Shown here one piece after another: positions 49,767 through 54,181 of a DNA stretch of 54,181 nt; position 1 is the first letter of the stretch; each line of letters opens with the position of its first letter. The position numbers and the translations under genes are program-made. The notes under the pieces are model-generated. The model worked only from the letters and a program-made list of their open reading frames with translations, was not told the DNA's origin and searched no databases. Origin of the DNA: an uncultured Prevotella sp. (GTDB lineage Bacteria; Bacteroidota; Bacteroidia; Bacteroidales; Bacteroidaceae); NCBI GenBank assembly GCA_900768785.1, contig CAAGEG010000087.1, positions 1 through 54,181 on the forward strand, written 5' to 3'.

Positions 49767-50954
49767 TTATTTTATAATGCCTTGTTCTACAAAGATTTTC
49801 TTAAGAATCTGCACGCCACGCTCTACCTGTTCCTTTGTATGGGTAGCCATAAGTGCAAATCTAACAAGTGTATCTTGCGGAGCACATGCAGGTGGAATAA
49901 CAGGATTGATAAACACACCGGCATTAAAAGCAAGTGCAGTTACAAGGAATGTTTTCTCCACATCTCTAACATACAACGGAATGATAGGACTTTCGGTATC
50001 GCCAATCTCAAAACCTTCCTCGCTAAAACGCTTCAAAGCATATTTGGTAACGTCCCATAACTTCTCTATTCTTTCGGGTTCAGTTCTGATAATATGTAGT
50101 GCTTCCATAGCAGCAGCCGTTGCAGAAGGTGTATTTGAGGCGCTGAATATGTAAGTACGGCATGTATGGCGCAAGTAATTAATGGTGTCGGCATCACCGG
50201 CAATAAATCCGCCTATGCTGGCAAGGCTCTTTGAGAATGTTCCCATAATGAGATCTACATCATCTGTAACGCCGAAATGGTCGCAAACACCACGTCCTTC
50301 TTTACCGAAAACGCCAAGTCCATGAGCCTCATCAACAAATATAGAGGCATTATATTTCTTCTTTAAACGAACAATCTCAGGCAGATTAGCCAAGTCACCC
50401 TCCATAGAGAAGACACCATCAACAACGATAAGCTTTATAGACTCGGGCTTGCACTTCTGCAACTGCTTCTCAAGGTCCTCCATATCATTATGTTTGTACT
50501 TCAGACATGTGGCAAATGAGAGTCGTCTTCCATCAACTATGCTGGCGTGATTACGGTCGTCACATATTATATAATCCTCACGACCGCACACTACGGATAA
50601 TACTCCGGAGTTGACAGTAAAGCCTGTGGAAAAGCACAACGCGTCATCTTTGTGTTCAAAAGCGGCAAGTTCTTTCTCTAATTTTACATGGATGTCAAGT
50701 GTTCCGTTAAGGAAACGACTTCCTGCACAGCCTGTTCCATATTGGTCAATAGCCGCTTTTGCTGCTGCTTCAACACGAGGATCGCCTACCAAACCGGTAT
50801 AGGCATTAGAGCCAAACATCAACACTTTGTGTCCGCCCATTTCTACTTCTGTGCCCTGTTTACCTGTTATTTCACGAAAATACGGATAAACACCGGCTTC
50901 CATAAACTTTTGAGGCTCACGGTATTTCTTATATCTTTCTTGTAATAATCCCAT
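49767..50954 (-). CDS. spt: Serine palmitoyltransferase
   Basis: PLP enzyme of the alpha-oxoamine synthase family, condensing serine with a fatty acyl-CoA to give a 3-keto sphingoid base; the first step of bacterial sphingolipid synthesis. 395 residues. PLP contacts: H136 in NHASI, D208 and H211 in FVDEAHGLG, and the Schiff-base lysine K242 in GTFSKSLASIGGF. The GTFSKS form, and the absence of the GTLGKA form of KBL (2-amino-3-ketobutyrate CoA ligase), points to SPT, as does the Bacteroidales context. The divergent neighbour is a lipid kinase, in keeping with a lipid role. KBL or BioF are the alternatives. Confidence 0.88.
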   Translation of the reverse strand: MGLLQERYKKYREPQKFMEAGVYPYFREITGKQGTEVEMGGHKVLMFGSNAYTGLVGDPRVEAAAKAAIDQYGTGCAGSRFLNGTLDIHVKLEKELAAFEHKDDALCFSTGFTVNSGVLSVVCGREDYIICDDRNHASIVDGRRLSFATCLKYKHNDMEDLEKQLQKCKPESIKLIVVDGVFSMEGDLANLPEIVRLKKKYNASIFVDEAHGLGVFGKEGRGVCDHFGVTDDVDLIMGTFSKSLASIGGFIAGDADTINYLRHTCRTYIFSASNTPSATAAAMEALHIIRTEPERIEKLWDVTKYALKRFSEEGFEIGDTESPIIPLYVRDVEKTFLVTALAFNAGVFINPVIPPACAPQDTLVRFALMATHTKEQVERGVQILKKIFVEQGIIK

Positions 50955-51146
50955 ATTGTTTAGTTAAAAAAACGGTACTTTGATAAACCTAACATAGCAC
51001 CAACAGTTTATTTTACAGTTTGCAAAGATACTAATTTTATATTAATAAATAACATAAATCAAAGAAAAGTGTTTCTAATGTCAAAATTATACAATGAATG
51101 AAAAACAATTTTATCAACTTATTATTATTTTTGCAACTGAAAAATA

Positions 51147-52181
51147 ATGGAAAAGAAAAGTAGCATATTATTTATAATGAACCCTATTTCGGGTACTGAC
51201 AACAAATCAAGTGTACCTAAACACATTGAAGAGACACTTGATAAGAATGTCTTTGACTATAGTATTAAGGAGACAGAATACTCCGGACATGCTTATGAGA
51301 TAGCAAAAGCGGCAGCCAAAAAGGGTTTTGACTTCGTTGTAGCCGTTGGTGGAGACGGTACGGTTAACGAAGTAGGACGTGCTTTAACGCATACCAATAC
51401 CGCTATGGGCATTATTCCTTGTGGTTCGGGCAATGGTTTGGCAAGGCATTTGATGATACCTCTTGATATTAAAAAGTCCATTGAGATAATAAATAAGCGC
51501 ACAATCCACAAGTTAGACTATGGAATGATTAACGATTATCCGTTTTTTTGCACTTGCGGAATGGGTTTTGACGCATACATAAGTATGAAATTTGCAAAAG
51601 CGGGCAAGCGCGGAGCTGTTACTTATTTGGAAAATATTCTTCGTGAAGGCGTAAAATACAAAGCCGAAAAATATATTGTCGAATGTGAAGGAGAAAGTTT
51701 GGAATGTAGAGCTTTCCTCATTTCGTGTGCCAATGCCTCACAATACGGCAACAACGCATATATTGCGCCACAAGCATCTATGAGCGACGGACTGCTTGAT
51801 GTGATAATAATGGACCCGTTTGACCTTATTGATGCACCTCAGATAAGTTTGGACATGTTCAATAAAACGCTTGACAAGAACCCGAACATCAGAACATTCA
51901 AGACAACTCGCATCCATGTAAAGCGTGAAGCAGAAGGATTAATACACTATGATGGCGACCCGGTAATGTCAACAGCTGATGTGGATATAAAGATTATCAA
52001 TAAAGGCATCAATATTATCGTTAATCCTAATGCCAATAAAGCTAAACGGCACCCCAATTTATTGCAGACCGTATTTAGCGACATATTTAACGACATCAGC
52101 ATAATGCGCTCCGACATCAGCAAACAGAGTCACAATATACAAGTATTAAACAAGAACTTACTTAAAAAGCTCAACAATTAG
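51147..52181 (+). CDS. Diacylglycerol/sphingosine kinase family lipid kinase
   Basis: A 344-residue cytoplasmic, membrane-associated kinase of the DAGK catalytic family (DgkB/YegS/LCB5-like). The start LFIMNPISGTDNKSS is the usual first strand, followed by the nucleotide loop VAVGGDGTVNEVGRAL (about 64-79), PCGSGNGLARHL (about 90-101), and YGMINDYPFFCTCGMGFDA, with the C-terminal beta sandwich containing YDGDP. A C-terminal tail of about 40 residues (ISIMRSDISKQSHNIQVLNK) may be a coiled coil. It diverges from serine palmitoyltransferase across 192 bases, so a sphingoid base or ceramide is a reasonable substrate, though diacylglycerol is possible. The stop codon overlaps a terminator. Confidence 0.88.
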   Translation: MEKKSSILFIMNPISGTDNKSSVPKHIEETLDKNVFDYSIKETEYSGHAYEIAKAAAKKGFDFVVAVGGDGTVNEVGRALTHTNTAMGIIPCGSGNGLARHLMIPLDIKKSIEIINKRTIHKLDYGMINDYPFFCTCGMGFDAYISMKFAKAGKRGAVTYLENILREGVKYKAEKYIVECEGESLECRAFLISCANASQYGNNAYIAPQASMSDGLLDVIIMDPFDLIDAPQISLDMFNKTLDKNPNIRTFKTTRIHVKREAEGLIHYDGDPVMSTADVDIKIINKGINIIVNPNANKAKRHPNLLQTVFSDIFNDISIMRSDISKQSHNIQVLNKNLLKKLNN

Positions 52182-52204
52182 GCTCGCCAAGAGCCTTTTT
52201 ATTT
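52180..52204 (+). terminator. Terminator overlapping the lipid kinase stop codon
   Basis: AGGCTC, loop GCCAA, GAGCCT, then TTTTATTT. The stem begins inside the TAG stop codon of the kinase gene and the T-run overlaps the end of the convergent gene. Confidence 0.75.
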
Positions 52205-53089
52205 GCACAAACGTACAACTCTGACACCTGTCATACTCTTTTGTTTTTGTAAATATGTATATAGTGTTTGAGGCTCTTCCACCGTATGATGTCTCAAACT
52301 TGAAGCATTTAGAAGATGTAAACCGTCTTCATGCCATACGGCAAACCCCACATGTTGAATGTCAAGACCGTTTAAGCTTGTTGTAAGAGCGAGGATATCG
52401 CCATCTTTAATGGTCTTTCTCAACAACGAGGTATTGGTTATCTTTCCCTTTGGTATATATCTGTATTCTTGCGTATTAAGACGTTTCTCGCTCTTAGCTA
52501 TTTCCGGAAGATAATCAGGATTGTCTTTCAACATCTTGTATTTGGAAGGATTGGCAGACATATAGCCAACTTTTATCTTCTGGACAGACGAGAACGGAGG
52601 TACGGGAGACTGTATCTCACGACATAGGTTCATAGAAGTATTGTCTTCTATCCAATCTGTAAAATAATGCAACCTGATAGTATAATGTGGATTTTCACCG
52701 CCTCGATAACGTATTTTCATTATATTATCACAGAAATCATCAAAACTATACTTCTTATCTTTCATACAAAGATATAGGGCAAACACGTTTTCAACATACG
52801 TAGTACAATCAAGTTGTCTCAAATTAACTACCAATTGCTCGGTTTTGTTTACTTCAAGTGTATGCGAAACATAAGGAATGCCTAATAGCTGTCGGGCAAA
52901 AAAGATGACCATATTGGTGTTGGCTTGCTGCTTACGTGCCTTTTTTATAAGCGTTACGACCTTTATGCTGTCTTCTTTGGTATATTGTCTCTCATAACCA
53001 AATGCCACAACAGGCACCATAACAAGCATGATTGCAGATAGTATCACCACTTTTGACATGTTTCGAACCCTACGTTTTATGTTGCTCAT
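52199..53089 (-). CDS. DUF1460 amidase-like (NlpC/P60-fold) exported protein
   Basis: A 296-residue protein with an N-terminal signal sequence (VVILSAIMLVMVPVVAFG, about 13-31). The core is DUF1460, related to NlpC/P60 cysteine peptidases that cut peptidoglycan stem peptides or amides: catalytic Cys in LRQLDCTTYVENVFAL, a RYRGG...YTIRLHYFTDWIEDN central segment, and the His in QHVGFAVWHEDGLHLLNASS, then the closing TGVRVVRL. It would act in the periplasm on cell-wall material. The neighbour upstream on the same strand, 54 bases away, is DUF4421; the two may be cotranscribed. Confidence 0.87.
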   Translation of the reverse strand: MSNIKRRVRNMSKVVILSAIMLVMVPVVAFGYERQYTKEDSIKVVTLIKKARKQQANTNMVIFFARQLLGIPYVSHTLEVNKTEQLVVNLRQLDCTTYVENVFALYLCMKDKKYSFDDFCDNIMKIRYRGGENPHYTIRLHYFTDWIEDNTSMNLCREIQSPVPPFSSVQKIKVGYMSANPSKYKMLKDNPDYLPEIAKSEKRLNTQEYRYIPKGKITNTSLLRKTIKDGDILALTTSLNGLDIQHVGFAVWHEDGLHLLNASSLRHHTVEEPQTLYTYLQKQKSMTGVRVVRLCK

Positions 53090-53143
53090 AATAGTTCTTA
53101 TTGTTTAAACGATTTAAATTACAAGTCTTCGTTCGGTTTCGCG

Positions 53144-54181
53144 CTATCTCTTTCTTCCAAAATTTACTCCAACATAGAGGTTAAAAGAGCCGAAGACATT
53201 ATTTGTTGAGAATTGGCTTTTCTTATAGTTATAAGAATGAAGTATTGTGTTTGTGCCGACATAATACTTGCCATTATTCCACACAAGACCGAAACGCCCC
53301 ACTCCATCAACATTTATATCATTAAAATTAAAGTCTTTCAAGAAGAAATCTGTGTTATATGACCTCTCGCCTTCTGATTTTTTAAATGACATAGACAGAG
53401 AGAGAGATGCCGCAAACAGAAAATTTCGGGCAAAAACCCAGTTATAGGCATATCCTCCGGACACGGAATAAGAGGCATAACTCACCTTATTAAACATCAG
53501 TCCTTCGTCTAATTCAACCTCACTTCCTGAGGGAATGTTTTGCTGAATAACCTTTTTCAAGGCTTCATAATCCAATTCCAAATCATGAGAAGTATATCCT
53601 ATTCCTGCCAAAAAAGAACCGCAGCTACGCTTCTGACAGGTACTTTGACTGAACGCGGCAGGATAAGAGAATTTCTTATGATTGAAGATATAATAGATAT
53701 CAAAGCCTTTAATACCTACCGACAAGCCGGAAAAAGGAACGTTTCTCAAAGCATTACGATCAATACCACTGCCTAAATCGACATTGCGTATCCTGTAATC
53801 GCTTCCTGTTTTACGATAATACAAATCAATACCAAACAGAGAACTGTAAAGACTTAACTCTATTTCCTTTTTCATCTTATCGTTTGAGATATGATTAATA
53901 TCGAATGTATATCCCAAAAACACCCATCTCCAACCTACATACGGACCGACTTTGATTGCCGCTTTAGGAGAAAACATTATTGATTGACCTGATTTGCTCT
54001 TCAATTTATAGGTTTCATAGGTGTGAGTGTTCTGCAACATGACCGTGTAATTATAATGTTGCGGTTCTATATAATTGGTATCTATTTCATTAAAGCCTTT
54101 AAACACTTTTGTAAAAGCCTTGCCTATGCGTCTGAAAATGGTGTTTTTTCTGCTCCTTATCGGCTTGTCTTGAATTGACGA
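53144..54181 (-). CDS. DUF4421 outer-membrane-type protein, 5' end outside the window
   Basis: The frame is open from the window edge, 25 codons before the GTG at 54106, with sensible residues (RSRKNTIFRRIGKAFTKVF), so the gene starts beyond 54181. The visible part reads FNEIDTNYIEPQHYNYTVMLQNTHTYETYKL, the usual start of a DUF4421 domain, followed by a barrel-like series of strands (GPYVGWRWVFLGYTFDI, ELSLYSSLFGIDLYYRKTGSDYRI, YSVSGGYAYNWVFARNFLFAASLSLSMSF) and a terminal strand ending FNLYVGVNFGRKR. An outer-membrane barrel is likely; function unknown. Confidence 0.85.
   Translation of the reverse strand, partial: SSIQDKPIRSRKNTIFRRIGKAFTKVFKGFNEIDTNYIEPQHYNYTVMLQNTHTYETYKLKSKSGQSIMFSPKAAIKVGPYVGWRWVFLGYTFDINHISNDKMKKEIELSLYSSLFGIDLYYRKTGSDYRIRNVDLGSGIDRNALRNVPFSGLSVGIKGFDIYYIFNHKKFSYPAAFSQSTCQKRSCGSFLAGIGYTSHDLELDYEALKKVIQQNIPSGSEVELDEGLMFNKVSYASYSVSGGYAYNWVFARNFLFAASLSLSMSFKKSEGERSYNTDFFLKDFNFNDINVDGVGRFGLVWNNGKYYVGTNTILHSYNYKKSQFSTNNVFGSFNLYVGVNFGRKR

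Noticed and set aside
49767..50954. 2-amino-3-ketobutyrate CoA ligase (kbl)
   Set aside because: The same family, but the PLP lysine context is GTFSKS and not GTLGKA, there is no threonine dehydrogenase gene, and a lipid kinase is next to it.

Overview
The window looks like chromosome of a Bacteroidales bacterium, most likely Prevotella or a close relative. The signs are promoters of the Bacteroidetes type (TTTG, 19-20 bases, TAnnTTTG) before many genes, genes typical of the order (DUF1573, DUF3078, DUF3127, DUF4835, DUF4421, FISUMP and fimbrial-type lipoproteins, serine palmitoyltransferase), a fused FeoA-FeoB, and a short C-terminal FNLQG-type tail on a secreted amylase. Species is not claimed. 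No similarity search was run; families are named from motifs seen in the translations.

Layout. 1-395 is a gene-free mosaic of direct and inverted repeats. 396-3267 (minus) holds an MFS transporter, panB and a HAD phosphatase; feoAB (plus) follows. 5956-9774 is a visibly more GC-rich block bounded by a perfect 19-bp direct repeat; it contains a 5'-truncated FISUMP domain that resembles the variable region of a diversity-generating retroelement target, and a secreted GH13 amylase. Then come pbp1A (minus), pyrB-pyrI, glyA and a fimbrial-type lipoprotein (plus), the GDP-L-fucose operon manC-gmd-fcl (minus), xylose use xylB-xylA (minus), two small winged-helix-like proteins, and aspS (minus). DUF1573 (plus) and a DUF3078 outer-membrane protein (minus) follow, then pyrG-yidC, and a dipeptidyl-peptidase-like S9 enzyme with an MFS transporter (plus). 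A DUF3127 protein with an SSB-like tail (minus) sits beside the conserved run dnaN-exonuclease-coaBC-DUF4835-recN-TPR protein (plus). The end holds ettA (minus), an ArnT/PMT-like glycosyltransferase (plus), a candidate 33-residue gene, tRNA-Pro(UGG), serine palmitoyltransferase (minus) divergent from a lipid kinase (plus), a DUF1460 amidase-like protein and a DUF4421 protein cut by the window edge (minus).

Most genes are housekeeping: pyrimidine synthesis, CoA synthesis (panB and coaBC), replication and repair, translation, envelope building. The unexplained structure is between genes: three related 22-bp tandem arrays at 26373, 36381 and 46770; two 196-bp elements with terminal inverted repeats at 36047 and 49281 that look like MITEs; and a second, REP-like dispersed family at about 1, 195, 28546 and 49500. 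I found no CRISPR array, transposase, reverse transcriptase or complete prophage.
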